64,000 nt of DNA from the NCBI GenBank assembly GCA_947425785.1, contig CANEAY010000001.1, positions 62,001 to 126,000 on the forward strand, in the 5' to 3' direction. Origin of the DNA: an uncultured Pseudoflavonifractor sp. (GTDB lineage Bacteria > Bacillota > Clostridia > Oscillospirales > Oscillospiraceae). The notes beneath the pieces were generated by a model. That model ran no database searches, was not told the DNA's origin, and saw only the letters and a list, made by a program, of their open reading frames with translations. The position numbers were made by a program, and so were the translations under genes. Below are positions 33,749-41,456 of the stretch, piece after piece; the first letter of the stretch is position 1; the number at the start of each line of letters is the position of its first letter.

Positions 33749-33965
33749 GATGCGCTGTGAACGGAAAAGTAGCGCCCGGCATCCCCCGACAGAAAGGGCC
33801 CGCCACCGGCTGAGAGCGGGCTTCGGGAAGGGCTGCGCGTGAATTGCGTCCGGGAGCGCGGAGGGTAATGCCTCACGGTTCGGCCCCGTTACCGGCCTTC
33901 GAGTGAAAACGAGAGTGGAACCGCGTGTCAACGCCTCTCATGCCAAGGGCATGGGGGCGTTTTTT
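33749..33965 (+). promoter_or_regulatory. T-box riboswitch (tRNA-Cys sensing) upstream of cysS
   Basis: The leader contains an AGTA motif near 33767-33772, a specifier-loop-like GTGAATTGCG whose UGC triplet (33845-33847) is a Cys codon, and the T-box core TGGAACCGCG (33916-33925). A terminator stem (33930-33960) followed by six T ends it. Uncharged tRNA-Cys should stabilise the antiterminator and switch on cysS. Two TTGACA-like boxes at 33705 and 33715 and an AT-rich TATACT at 33731 precede it, but no pairing has ideal spacing. Confidence 0.92.
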
Positions 33966-33986
33966 GATGGAAAGGAGACAGCCACT

Positions 33987-35408
33987 ATGAACACCATGCA
34001 GCTTTATAATTCCCTCACCCACAAGAAGGAGCCTTTTGTCACCCACGAGCCGGGGAAGGTGAGTTTGTACACCTGCGGCCCCACGGTGTACCACTTTGCC
34101 CACATCGGCAACCTGCGCTCCTACATCATGGAGGACGTGCTGGAGAAGGCCCTGCGGTGGGAGGGCTACGACGTGCTGCGGGTGATGAACATCACCGACG
34201 TGGGGCACCTCTCCTCCGACGCGGACACCGGCGAGGACAAGATGCTCAAGGGGGCCCAGCGGGAGCACAAGACGGTGATGGAGATCGCCCAATACTACAC
34301 CGACGCCTTCTTCGCCGACTGCGCCAAGCTGAACATCAAGACCCCCGACGTGGTGCAGCCCGCCACCGGCATGATCGACAGCTATATCACGGTCATCACC
34401 AAGCTGATGGAGACGGGCTACGCCTACTTCGCCGGGGGCAACGTGTACTTCGACACCTCCAAGCTGAAGAAATACTACGTCTTCAACGACCACGACGCGG
34501 AGGACCTGCAGAGCGGCGTGCGGGAGGGGGTAGAGGAGGACGAGAACAAGCGCAACAAGAACGACTTCGTCCTCTGGTTCACCAAATCCAAGTTTGAGGA
34601 TCAGGCCCTGAAGTGGGACTCCCCCTGGGGGGTGGGCTACCCGGGCTGGCACATCGAGTGCTCCTGCATCTCCATGAAATACTGCGGGGAGTACCTGGAC
34701 CTCCACTGCGGCGGCATCGACAACGCCTTCCCCCACCACACCAACGAGATCGCCCAGTCGGAGAGCTATCTGGGCCACGAGTGGTGCCCCCAGTGGTTCC
34801 ATGTGCACCACCTGAACACCAATGACGGGAAGATGAGCAAGTCCAAGGGGGAGTTTTTGACGGTGTCCCTTCTGGAGGAGAAGGGTTACGACCCCATGGT
34901 CTACCGGCTGTTCTGCCTGCAGAGCCATTACCGCAAGGCCCTCACCTTCTCCTGGGAGAACCTGGACAACGCCGCCGCCGCCTATGAGAAGCTGGTGAAG
35001 CGCATCGCCGCCCTTTCCCAGGAGGGGACGGTGGAGGAGGAAGCCGCCGCCACCTATAAGGAGAAGTTCCAGGCTGCCCTGGACAACGACCTGAACACCT
35101 CCCTGGCGGTGACCGCCCTCTACGACGTACTGAAGGCCGAGGTGAACGACGCCACCAAGCGTGCCCTCATTGCCAGCTTTGACACGGTACTGGGGCTGGA
35201 GCTGCTGGAGCACGCCGCCGCCCTGGCGGAGAAGGAGACGGCCCCCGCCGCCGGGGGCGACCCCGCCGTCGAGGCCCTCATCCAGGCCCGGGCGGAGGCC
35301 AAGGCCGCCAAGAACTGGGCGGAGGCCGACCGCATCCGGGATGAGCTGAAGGCACAGGGCATTGAGCTTATTGACACCAAGGAGGGGACCACCTGGAAGC
35401 GGGTGTAA
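33987..35408 (+). CDS. cysS: Cysteinyl-tRNA synthetase
   Basis: A 473-residue class I synthetase charging tRNA-Cys. HIGH appears as HIGN after YTCGPTVYHFA; the zinc cysteine lies in YTCGPTV. KMSKS appears in DGKMSKSKGEFLT, and the conserved WHIECSCIS and LHCGGIDNAFPHH motifs are present. Start ATG 33987 follows AAAGGAG. The gene is controlled by the T-box leader directly upstream. Confidence 0.96.
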   Translation: MNTMQLYNSLTHKKEPFVTHEPGKVSLYTCGPTVYHFAHIGNLRSYIMEDVLEKALRWEGYDVLRVMNITDVGHLSSDADTGEDKMLKGAQREHKTVMEIAQYYTDAFFADCAKLNIKTPDVVQPATGMIDSYITVITKLMETGYAYFAGGNVYFDTSKLKKYYVFNDHDAEDLQSGVREGVEEDENKRNKNDFVLWFTKSKFEDQALKWDSPWGVGYPGWHIECSCISMKYCGEYLDLHCGGIDNAFPHHTNEIAQSESYLGHEWCPQWFHVHHLNTNDGKMSKSKGEFLTVSLLEEKGYDPMVYRLFCLQSHYRKALTFSWENLDNAAAAYEKLVKRIAALSQEGTVEEEAAATYKEKFQAALDNDLNTSLAVTALYDVLKAEVNDATKRALIASFDTVLGLELLEHAAALAEKETAPAAGGDPAVEALIQARAEAKAAKNWAEADRIRDELKAQGIELIDTKEGTTWKRV

Positions 35409-35437
35409 AAACGATCCGCCGCGGAAATCTCCTACAC

Positions 35438-35465
35438 TTGACAAAAGTGTGGATGCTGGTATAAT
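35438..35465 (+). promoter_or_regulatory. Consensus promoter driving the non-coding RNA
   Basis: TTGACA (35438-35443) and TATAAT (35460-35465) are both perfect consensus, 16 bp apart. This is one of the strongest-looking promoters in the window, yet no gene with a ribosome site follows. Confidence 0.88.
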
Positions 35466-35471
35466 GAACGT

Positions 35472-35724
35472 AGAAAGGGCGCTGTCACATGACGGTCAGC
35501 CCCGTTTACAATCAGCAGTTAGACTGTTGACCGTCCGGTGGCCGCCGGGCGGTCAACACGCTTTTGGGGATATGTAGAGCATCACCGCAAGGGTGAGAAC
35601 TAAACACACCACGCAGCGAAGGGCTTTCGCCCCACGCCCGTTTCCCATCGGCATCACCTCCTCCGCTTTTGCGACGTAGGAAGTGAGCTAACCGCCAGTG
35701 AACAGCGCCCGCCCCTTTCGGGGC
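35472..35724 (+). ncRNA. Structured non-coding RNA candidate (possibly raiA-motif-like)
   Basis: The two ends pair: GGGCGCTGTCAC (35477-35488) with GTG-A-ACAGCGCCC (35698-35710). Inside is a 32-nt hairpin (35526-35557, GTTGACCG/CGGTCAAC with an inner TCCGG/CCGGG stem), a CACC/GGTG hairpin near 35580-35598 and a GCGAA/TTCGC hairpin near 35617-35631. A GCCCC-TTTC-GGGGC hairpin closes it at 35711-35724. No coding potential is evident. It is not tmRNA, RNase P, SRP or an obvious 6S RNA. The nearby HPF/raiA gene makes the raiA motif my first guess, unproven. Confidence 0.68.
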
Positions 35725-35848
35725 AAGTTCATCATATCCTATGTGCCGAGGTTTGTCAAATTCCGCCGCTCTGACCAGATCCGTGAGCACTGGAAAGAAA
35801 AACTACAGGCTGATGAATGGCATAAATAATGGTTTATCAGATAAAGTT
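35725..35848 (+). other. Spacer between the structured RNA and the hairpin array
   Basis: No supported gene. A short plus-strand frame ends with RSDQIREHWKEKLQADEWHK at 35827-35829 and looks protein-like. Its only start overlaps the 3' stem of the RNA and has no ribosome site, so it may be the fossil tail of a lost gene. Confidence 0.4.
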
Positions 35849-36175
35849 CCACCCCACCGGGGTGGGAGAGGCCATGGGGGACTATTCTTGTGGGCCAAGT
35901 GGTCACCCCCTCGGGGGGTGGGACAGTCTGGGGGATCATTCTTTCTGGAAAGAATGCCCCCCCAGGCCCCCCAAGAAAGCACAGGGGAGAGGGCGTTTCG
36001 ATTCGCCCTCTCCCCTTGACCCCTCACCCCCAACGACCAAGGGAGGGGAACTGCGGTTCCCCTCCCCTTGGATCTCTCCCCAGGCTCTTCTATTGCAGAA
36101 AGCAAGCCAGCGCCCCGCACTTTGTGGCGGGGCGCTGGCACCTGCCCCGGCGCTCCTACGAAGTGGAGTCCGGGG
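35849..36175. repeat. Array of seven consecutive strong hairpins
   Basis: Inverted repeats follow one another with little spacing: 35849-35865 (7-bp arms, loop 3), 35904-35920 (7, loop 3), 35930-35961 (5+9 bp, loop 2) and 35984-36015 (12, loop 8). Then come 36037-36071 (15 with one bulge, loop 4), 36107-36138 (12, loop 8) and 36145-36175 (about 10 with mismatches). Arm sequences differ from each other. None ends in a clear T-run, so they are not a stack of terminators. No gene is seen inside. Confidence 0.8.
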
Positions 36176-36176
36176 C

Positions 36177-36371
36177 TTATTCCTGTTCCTGGCGCTCTTC
36201 CTCCAAGTCCAGAAGGGCCAAACGGGTGGCCTCAATGACAAAGGCGGAGAAAGTGCAATCATGTCCTTGAATGGCCGCTTCCACTTGGTCAATGATATCG
36301 TTGGGGAAGCGGACACATTTTGAAGTTGTGGGAGGAATAGAAGGAACCTTAAATTTTCTTTTTCTCGCCAT
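36177..36371 (-). CDS. Small ribbon-helix-helix-type DNA-binding protein
   Basis: A 64-residue protein: basic N-terminus MARKRKFKVPSIPP, then TSKCVRFPNDIIDQVEAAI, a beta-strand/helix pattern of the Arc/MetJ fold, and a helical acidic tail. Such small proteins are common on integrative and conjugative elements of Clostridia, but nothing else of such an element survives here. ATG 36371 follows AGGTGA. The hairpin array ends at its stop codon and could be its target; that is speculation. Confidence 0.72.
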   Translation of the reverse strand: MARKRKFKVPSIPPTTSKCVRFPNDIIDQVEAAIQGHDCTFSAFVIEATRLALLDLEEERQEQE

Positions 36372-36465
36372 AACGTCACCTGCAATACATTTGTTACTTG
36401 TAATGTATTGCAAAATGTGATATAAATATGCATTGCAAAAGCAAGACGATAAAGAAGGTGCAGAT

Positions 36466-36807
36466 ATGAGAGAAAAGGTTTGCTGGCTCCTGGCCTGCGG
36501 AAAGGTGCCGCCCAGCCGGATGGCAAAGCTGGAGAGGCTTTTGGCTCGGCGGGTGGCGGAGATACAGCGGGAAGAGCCTGAAATGCCCTTGTATACGGAC
36601 TTTTACTACCATGATATCTTCCCAAACTGGCCCGGCGGGGGGGCCATGAGCGGCAGCATGGCCTATCCGGGAGAGCTGACCATGAAGGAAGGGGACGAGG
36701 CGGTCATCTTCTGCCTGTGTGACCGGAAGGGGCACCGGGAGAGACTGGAGGCGCTGAAGGATACGCTGGAGAAGAGGGGCTGCCCCTATACCGTTGCGCT
36801 GATGTAG
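36466..36807 (+). CDS. Hypothetical protein, 113 residues
   Basis: I do not recognise the family. The protein is soluble, with an amphipathic N-terminal helix (KVCWLLACGKVPPSRMAKLERLL in two parts), an aromatic/Gly-rich middle (FYYHDIFPNWPGGGAMSG) and a conserved-looking end (AVIFCLCDRKGHRERL). ATG 36466 follows GAAGGTG. It is divergent from the ribbon-helix-helix gene and convergent with hpf, with a shared terminator. Confidence 0.7.
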   Translation: MREKVCWLLACGKVPPSRMAKLERLLARRVAEIQREEPEMPLYTDFYYHDIFPNWPGGGAMSGSMAYPGELTMKEGDEAVIFCLCDRKGHRERLEALKDTLEKRGCPYTVALM

Positions 36808-36814
36808 CAAAAAA

Positions 36815-36848
36815 GAGGGCCGGACAGGCGTCCGGCCCTCTTTTTTTT
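36815..36848. terminator. Bidirectional terminator between the 113-residue protein gene and hpf
   Basis: GAGGGCCGGA pairs with TCCGGCCCTC around a 6-nt loop, followed by eight T and preceded by an A-run. Confidence 0.93.
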
Positions 36849-36854
36849 GTTTTA

Positions 36855-37394
36855 TCAGCCGTCGTCCTCGATGAGGCCGTAGCCGCCACTGGAGCGTTTG
36901 TAGACCACGGCGAAGGCGCCGCCATCGTCCTCGTTTTTGAAGGCGAAGAATGTGTGGCCCAGCAGGTTCATCTGGAGGACGGCCTCCTCCACGGTCATGG
37001 GCTTGATGGGGAAGCGCTTGGTGCGGACGACCTCGAACTCCTCCTCCGGCTCCTCGGGGAAGAAGGCGGCCTCCTCCTCGGGCACACGGAGGAAGGCGTC
37101 CTTGCGCAGGCGCTTTTCCAGCCGGGCCTTGTTCTTGCGCAGCTGGCGCTCCATGTCGGCCACGGCGGCGTCGATGGAGACGAACATATCGGAGGTGCTC
37201 TGGGCGGCGCGGAGGATGGTGCCCCGCTCCCGGACGGTGACCTCCACGTTGTTGCGCCCCTTTTCTACACTAAAGACCACAGAGGCCTCGGCCTCCGTCT
37301 GAAAATAGCGATCCAGCTTGCCCACCTTTTTTTCCGCATACTCGTGGACTTTCTTGGGCAGAGAGACCTTTTTGTCAGTGAACGTAAACTTCAT
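36855..37394 (-). CDS. hpf: Ribosome hibernation promoting factor, long form
   Basis: A 179-residue protein. The N-terminal S30AE/RaiA domain (about 1-100; MKFTFTDKKVSLPKKVHEYAEKK) binds the decoding centre. The C-terminal domain (about 125-175; RTKRFPIKPMTVEEAVLQMN, LGHTFFAFKNED) dimerises 70S ribosomes into 100S. This long form is typical of Firmicutes. The promoter has an extended -10 about 80 bp upstream. Confidence 0.95.
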   Translation of the reverse strand: MKFTFTDKKVSLPKKVHEYAEKKVGKLDRYFQTEAEASVVFSVEKGRNNVEVTVRERGTILRAAQSTSDMFVSIDAAVADMERQLRKNKARLEKRLRKDAFLRVPEEEAAFFPEEPEEEFEVVRTKRFPIKPMTVEEAVLQMNLLGHTFFAFKNEDDGGAFAVVYKRSSGGYGLIEDDG

Positions 37395-37469
37395 GACCTG
37401 TCAGCTCCTTTCGCCTTGGGGGCGGTATCTTTGGGAGGGGCGGGGGCGGCCCGCTATCCCTCTGAAGCT

Positions 37470-37475
37470 ATCATA
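37470..37475 (-). promoter_or_regulatory. Extended -10 promoter for hpf
   Basis: The minus strand reads TGGTATGAT. A poor -35 (TGACTT) lies 16 bp upstream, so recognition probably depends on the extended -10. Confidence 0.5.
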
Positions 37476-37521
37476 CCACGGGTTCACCAAAAAGTCACCC
37501 ATTTTTTGGCGAAAATTGTTA

Positions 37522-37554
37522 AAAATATAAAAAGGGCCTTCCCGGTGGGAAGGC
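37522..37554 (-). terminator. Minus-strand terminator (end of the htrA operon transcript)
   Basis: GCCTTCCC-ACC-GGGAAGGC on the minus strand (37536-37554) is followed by TTTTTATATTTTT. The only upstream minus-strand operon is htrA, whose stop lies about 160 bp earlier. Confidence 0.78.
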
Positions 37555-37575
37555 GGGTTTCGACAAAAGTAGTGT

Positions 37576-37604
37576 TTGACATTTTTGGGAATTTATGGCA
37601 AAAT
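37576..37604 (+). promoter_or_regulatory. Promoter-like element upstream of an orphan terminator
   Basis: TTGACA (37576-37581) is followed after 17 bp by CAAAAT (37599-37604). No plus-strand gene follows. Confidence 0.5.
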
Positions 37605-37610
37605 AAAGGC

Positions 37611-37715
37611 GTGGTTTGAAGGGCCGGCGGGAGCCGGCCGGTCAGTACCCATGTTCATTCCATTCTCCCCGCACCGCGCTTGGGCGTCCCGCCTTTTTCG
37701 GGACGCCCCTTTTTT
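37611..37715 (+). ncRNA. Small RNA candidate, about 105 nt
   Basis: It is bounded by the TTGACA promoter at 37576 and a strong terminator (GGGCGTCCCG/CGGGACGCCC, 37682-37708, then six T) that no plus-strand gene needs. A GGCCGGC/GCCGGCC hairpin near 37621-37637 lies at its 5' end. No ORF with a ribosome site is present. It would be antisense to the 3' extension of htrA mRNA. Confidence 0.48.
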
Positions 37716-39087
37716 ATTCCTGGGGCCGGCCGCGTTCCTCGGTGGAGGAGGGGCTGCCGGCCAGGTCGGCGGCGGCCATGAGGGTGATGGTGACCTCCTC
37801 CACTGGGGCGGCGGGGGTATCAAGGCGAACCTGGAGGGTGAGGGAGTCCCCCACCAGGAGGGCGTTTTTGACGCGCAGAAGGTCGTCGGAGCAGGTGACG
37901 CTCTCGCCCGCCGCGGCCACGATGAGGTCGCCGGGCCAGAGCTTGCCGCAGGCGTCGGCGTCCTGCAGGACGCCGGAGACCAGGGCGCCGTTGGGGAAGC
38001 CGTCCCCGTTATAGTGATCCTGAACGGTGACGCCCAGCATGGGAAGGCCGGCGTAGGCGCCGGTGGCCATGATCTGCTCCACCACCGGCTTGACCAGGGT
38101 GGTGGGGATGGCGAAGCCAAGGGCCTCGATGGGCTGGAGGGGGGAGGCCATTTTCATGTTGGTGATGCCCACCACCTGGCCCGCGGCGTTGACCAGGGCA
38201 CCGCCGGAGTTGCCGGGGTTGAGGGCGGCGGTGGTCTGGATGAGGGTCATGCTGCCCTGGCCGGTGGAGACGGGGCGGTCGATGGCGGAGATGATGCCGT
38301 CGGTCATGGTGCCGCGCAGCTCCTCCCCCAGGGGGTTGCCGATGGCGTAGGCACTCTCCCCCACGGTGAGGTGGGAGGAGTCGCCAAAGACGGCGCAGGG
38401 CAGGGGAAGGGGAGAGTCCACTTTCAGCACGGCAAGGTCGGTGCCGCCGTCGTAGCCCACCAGGAGGGCATCCAGGCGGCGGCCGTCGGCAAAGACGGCT
38501 TCCAGGCGCTGGGCGCCGGCGATGACGTGGGCGTTGGTGATGAGGTAGCCGTCGGCGGACATGACTACGCCGGTACCCAGGGCCATGCCCTGGGTCACGA
38601 AGGCCCGGACGCCCACCACGGCGGGGCTCACCCGCTGGTAGATCTCCTGGGGGGTGAGGCTCTCGGCGCTGGGAGCGGTGAGGGAGAGGCTGCGCCGCTC
38701 CAGGGGGGCGCGGGGGACGGTGGTGGCGGGGAGGGACTGGGTCCAGTCGCTCCACATGGGGGACTCCGGCAGGACGCCGCCCCAGGGCTGCTGGGGGAGG
38801 AAGTCCTCCGCCGTGTCGCCCTGGCTCAGCCGGTAGCAGACCCCCGCCCCGGACAGGAGCAGGATGAGGGTGAGGGAGAGGGCGAAGGCGCGCAGGGCGC
38901 CCTTTTTGAGCCTGGGGCCCCTGGCGCGGCGGAAGTCGGGGGTGCGGAAGGGGGGAGGGGATTCCGGTGCGGCGGCCTGACCCGGCAGGGGGCCGTAAGG
39001 AGCGGGGGCGGGGGAGGGCCGCCAGTCCCAGCGGCCGGGGGCTTTTGTCTCATCGGGGGAGCGGTCGTCGAAGTAGTCCCGGCGCAT
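37714..39087 (-). CDS. htrA: HtrA/DegP-family membrane-anchored serine protease with PDZ domain
   Basis: A 457-residue protease. A Pro-rich cytoplasmic tail (1-60) precedes one membrane anchor (about 64-86). The trypsin-like domain has the triad H187 (TNAHVIAG), D217 (GTDLAVLK) and S294 (NPGNSGGAL). A PDZ domain spans about 345-450. It degrades or refolds damaged extracytoplasmic proteins. It is the third gene of an operon after a response regulator and kinase, a WalRK/CssRS-like arrangement in which envelope stress induces the protease. Gap to the kinase is 26 bp. Confidence 0.94.
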   Translation of the reverse strand: MRRDYFDDRSPDETKAPGRWDWRPSPAPAPYGPLPGQAAAPESPPPFRTPDFRRARGPRLKKGALRAFALSLTLILLLSGAGVCYRLSQGDTAEDFLPQQPWGGVLPESPMWSDWTQSLPATTVPRAPLERRSLSLTAPSAESLTPQEIYQRVSPAVVGVRAFVTQGMALGTGVVMSADGYLITNAHVIAGAQRLEAVFADGRRLDALLVGYDGGTDLAVLKVDSPLPLPCAVFGDSSHLTVGESAYAIGNPLGEELRGTMTDGIISAIDRPVSTGQGSMTLIQTTAALNPGNSGGALVNAAGQVVGITNMKMASPLQPIEALGFAIPTTLVKPVVEQIMATGAYAGLPMLGVTVQDHYNGDGFPNGALVSGVLQDADACGKLWPGDLIVAAAGESVTCSDDLLRVKNALLVGDSLTLQVRLDTPAAPVEEVTITLMAAADLAGSPSSTEERGRPQE

Positions 39088-39113
39088 GGCGGGCCCTCCT
39101 TTCTTGGAAAATA

Positions 39114-40553
39114 TCAGGCCAGGGTGAGGGTGAAGGTGAAGGTGGTCAGGCCCTCCTCGCTGGTCACCGAGATGGACTCCTTGTGGTTGTCGATGATGGT
39201 CTTGACGATGTAGAGGCCAAGGCCCACGCCGTCCCGGTCCTCGCTGCGGGAGTGGTCGGTCTTGTGGAAGCGGTCGAAGATCTGGGTCAGCTCCTGGGGG
39301 GGGATGGTGTCCCCGGCGTCGCTGACCGAGACCAGGGCCTTTTCCCCCTTGATGGCGATGCCGAGGCCCAGGACGGAGCCGGGGTCGGCGAACTTGATGG
39401 CGTTATCCAGCAGGTTGTAGCACACCTGGGTGATGGCGTCGGGGTCGCCCCAGACGGTGACGGGCTCCTGGGGCAGGTGGGTGTTCACGTCCAGGCCCTT
39501 GCCGTTGATCTTGCCCTCCAGGCTCACCAGCACCCGGAGGAGCAGCTCGCTGACGTCGAAGCGCTCCTGGGCGGTGACGTTTTCGCTGGACTGGAGCCGG
39601 GAGAGATCCAGCATCCGGCGCACCAGGCGGGAAAGCCTTCGTGTTTCGGAGGAGATGGTCTTGAGGGCGGCGGCCTCCTTTTCAGGGGGGATGGTGCCGT
39701 CCAGGATGCCGTCGGCAAAGCCGGCGATGGTGGTCATGGGGGTCTTCAGCTCGTGGGAGACGTTGGCGATGAATTCGCTGCGCTGGGCCTCGCTCTTGGC
39801 CAGGGAGTCGGCCATGGCGTTGAAGGAGTCGGCCAGCTCCCCCACCTCGTCCTTGCGGTTCTCGCAGCCCTCCACCCGCACGTCGAACTCCCCCTGGCCG
39901 AAGCGGCGGGCGGCGGCGGCCATGTCCTTCAGGGGCTTGGTCAGCCGCAGGGAGGTGAAGGAGGAGATGGCGGAGGCCAGCAGGAAGACGATGCCGGCGG
40001 CCAGCAGGAAGATGGAGGCGAAGTCCCGCCAAAGCTGGGTGAGGCTGGAGCTCTCATTGACCACGAAGACCACGCCCCGCTGGTAGGTCTGGCCGGTGAT
40101 GAGAGAACGCTGGAGGATGGGGGTGGCCACCACGTAGGACTTGGCCACCAGGCCCCCAAGGTCGGAGAGACGGGCGTAGCCCTGGCCGGCGGCCTCCTCC
40201 ATGATATCGGCGGGGATGACGCCCTGGAGAAGGGAGTTGGTGCCCTGGCTGGCGGCGGAGACCGCCAGGGCGATCTCCCCGTCGTTCTCCGCCAGGATCA
40301 CGGTGGAGCCGGAGATGGAGGCCAGGGAGGAGACATAGAGCTGATAGGCCGGCTCCTGGATATTGGAGCCCAGGGTGGACAGGTAGGAGCTGGTGAAGGA
40401 GGCGATGTGGCTGGCGTTATTTTCCATGGTCTGCCGCTTGTCGGACATGACATACTGGTAGCTCAGGCCCGCGAAGGCTCCGCCCAGCATGAGGAAGGAC
40501 AGGAATATCATGCTGGCCATCATGGCAAACTGCCGCCGGTAGAGGCTTTTCAC
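39114..40553 (-). CDS. Membrane sensor histidine kinase (HtrA operon)
   Basis: A 479-residue kinase with membrane helices near residues 10-35 and 178-200 and an extracytoplasmic sensor between them. A HAMP domain (about 200-255) precedes HisKA with H267 in VSHELKTPMTT. HATPase motifs follow: NLLDNAIKFA, DAGDTIPP and GVGLGLYIVK. The start overlaps the regulator stop by four bases. It probably monitors envelope stress, judged from the downstream protease. Confidence 0.94.
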   Translation of the reverse strand: MKSLYRRQFAMMASMIFLSFLMLGGAFAGLSYQYVMSDKRQTMENNASHIASFTSSYLSTLGSNIQEPAYQLYVSSLASISGSTVILAENDGEIALAVSAASQGTNSLLQGVIPADIMEEAAGQGYARLSDLGGLVAKSYVVATPILQRSLITGQTYQRGVVFVVNESSSLTQLWRDFASIFLLAAGIVFLLASAISSFTSLRLTKPLKDMAAAARRFGQGEFDVRVEGCENRKDEVGELADSFNAMADSLAKSEAQRSEFIANVSHELKTPMTTIAGFADGILDGTIPPEKEAAALKTISSETRRLSRLVRRMLDLSRLQSSENVTAQERFDVSELLLRVLVSLEGKINGKGLDVNTHLPQEPVTVWGDPDAITQVCYNLLDNAIKFADPGSVLGLGIAIKGEKALVSVSDAGDTIPPQELTQIFDRFHKTDHSRSEDRDGVGLGLYIVKTIIDNHKESISVTSEEGLTTFTFTLTLA

Positions 40554-41242
40554 TGGCCGGTCACCTCGAACTTATACCCCACGCCCCAGACGGTCTTGAG
40601 GCTCCATTTGCCGCTGACATCCTCCAGCTTTTCCCGCAGGCGCTTGATGTGGACGTCTACGGTGCGGCTGTCGCCGAAGTAGTCGAAGCCCCAGACCTCG
40701 TCCAGGAGCTGGTTGCGGGTGAAAACGCGGTTGGGGGAGGAGGCCAGGTGGTAGAGAAGCTCCAGCTCCTTGGGGGGGGTGTCCACCCGCTTGCCGTCCA
40801 CCAGAAGCTCGTAGGCGTCCAGGTTGATGGTGAGCTTGTCGAAGGTGAGCTTCTTTTCTCCGCCGTTTTCTTCCTCGCCCACGGTGCGGCGCAGGACGGC
40901 GTGGATGCGGGCCAGGACTTCCTTGGTCTCAAAGGGCTTGACGATGTAGTCGTCGGCGCCCTCCTCCAGGCCGGTGACCTTGTCGGAGGTCTCCCCCTTG
41001 GCGGTGAGCATGATGACGGGGGTCTTGCTCTCGGCACGGATCTTTTTCAGCACGGACCAGCCGTCCATGACGGGGAGCATGATGTCCAGCAGCACCAGGT
41101 CGGGGGAGAAGGAGCGGAACAGCTCCACCGCCTTGCCGCCGTCGGGGGCGATCTGGATGTCGTAGCCCTCTTTTTCCAGGTAGAGGTGGAGGAGCTCTGC
41201 GATGTTGACCTCGTCCTCCACAATGAGGATCTTTTGTGCCAT
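40550..41242 (-). CDS. OmpR/PhoB-family response regulator (HtrA operon)
   Basis: A 230-residue regulator. The receiver has EDE at residues 9-11, D53 in LLDIMLPVMD, Thr in MLTAKGE and Lys in IVKPFETKE. The DNA-binding winged helix ends SRTVDVHIKRLREKLED and TVWGVGYKFE. First gene of the regulator-kinase-protease operon; a TATAAT lies about 55 bp upstream (41296-41301) without a good -35. Confidence 0.94.
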   Translation of the reverse strand: MAQKILIVEDEVNIAELLHLYLEKEGYDIQIAPDGGKAVELFRSFSPDLVLLDIMLPVMDGWSVLKKIRAESKTPVIMLTAKGETSDKVTGLEEGADDYIVKPFETKEVLARIHAVLRRTVGEEENGGEKKLTFDKLTINLDAYELLVDGKRVDTPPKELELLYHLASSPNRVFTRNQLLDEVWGFDYFGDSRTVDVHIKRLREKLEDVSGKWSLKTVWGVGYKFEVTGQ

Positions 41243-41295
41243 AGTGGGTCTCTCCCTTCTTGCAGTGAAGCGGCCTTTTGCCAGTCTTTCCCTAT

Positions 41296-41301
41296 ATTAT
41301 A
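41296..41301 (-). promoter_or_regulatory. -10 element of the regulator-kinase-htrA operon
   Basis: A consensus TATAAT on the minus strand, with no clear -35 at 16-18 bp; activator dependence or an alternative sigma factor is possible. Confidence 0.5.
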
Positions 41302-41412
41302 GCTTTTTTCCTTCGGTTTCGATGAATGAACTGTGAATTTTACAGGGGATGGGGCGGTGGGTCTGCTCAATTATCGCACGTCCGGCCCCCAACGTCAATG
41401 GGAAAGGGGGAG

Positions 41413-41445
41413 AAAAGGGGCCGCCTCTGATGCCGAGGCGGCCCC
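41413..41445 (-). terminator. Terminator after the kinase-like ATPase gene
   Basis: On the minus strand GGGGCCGCCTC pairs with GAGGCGGCCCC around a 7-nt loop, followed by TTTT. Confidence 0.85.
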
Positions 41446-41456
41446 TGTGAGGTGCT

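Noticed and set aside
35472..35724. 6S RNA, tmRNA, RNase P RNA or SRP RNA
   Set aside because: The closing stem fits many RNAs, but the hallmark sequences of tmRNA, RNase P and SRP RNA are absent, and the many internal stems do not match the single long 6S hairpin with a central bubble.
35698..35829. A 43-codon plus-strand gene overlapping the RNA 3' end
   Set aside because: The only start is a GTG inside a paired stem with no ribosome site. Kept only as a possible fossil tail.
35849..36175. Integron attC array or stacked terminators
   Set aside because: No repeated core sites of the attC type were found, the arms are unrelated to each other, and T-runs are missing.
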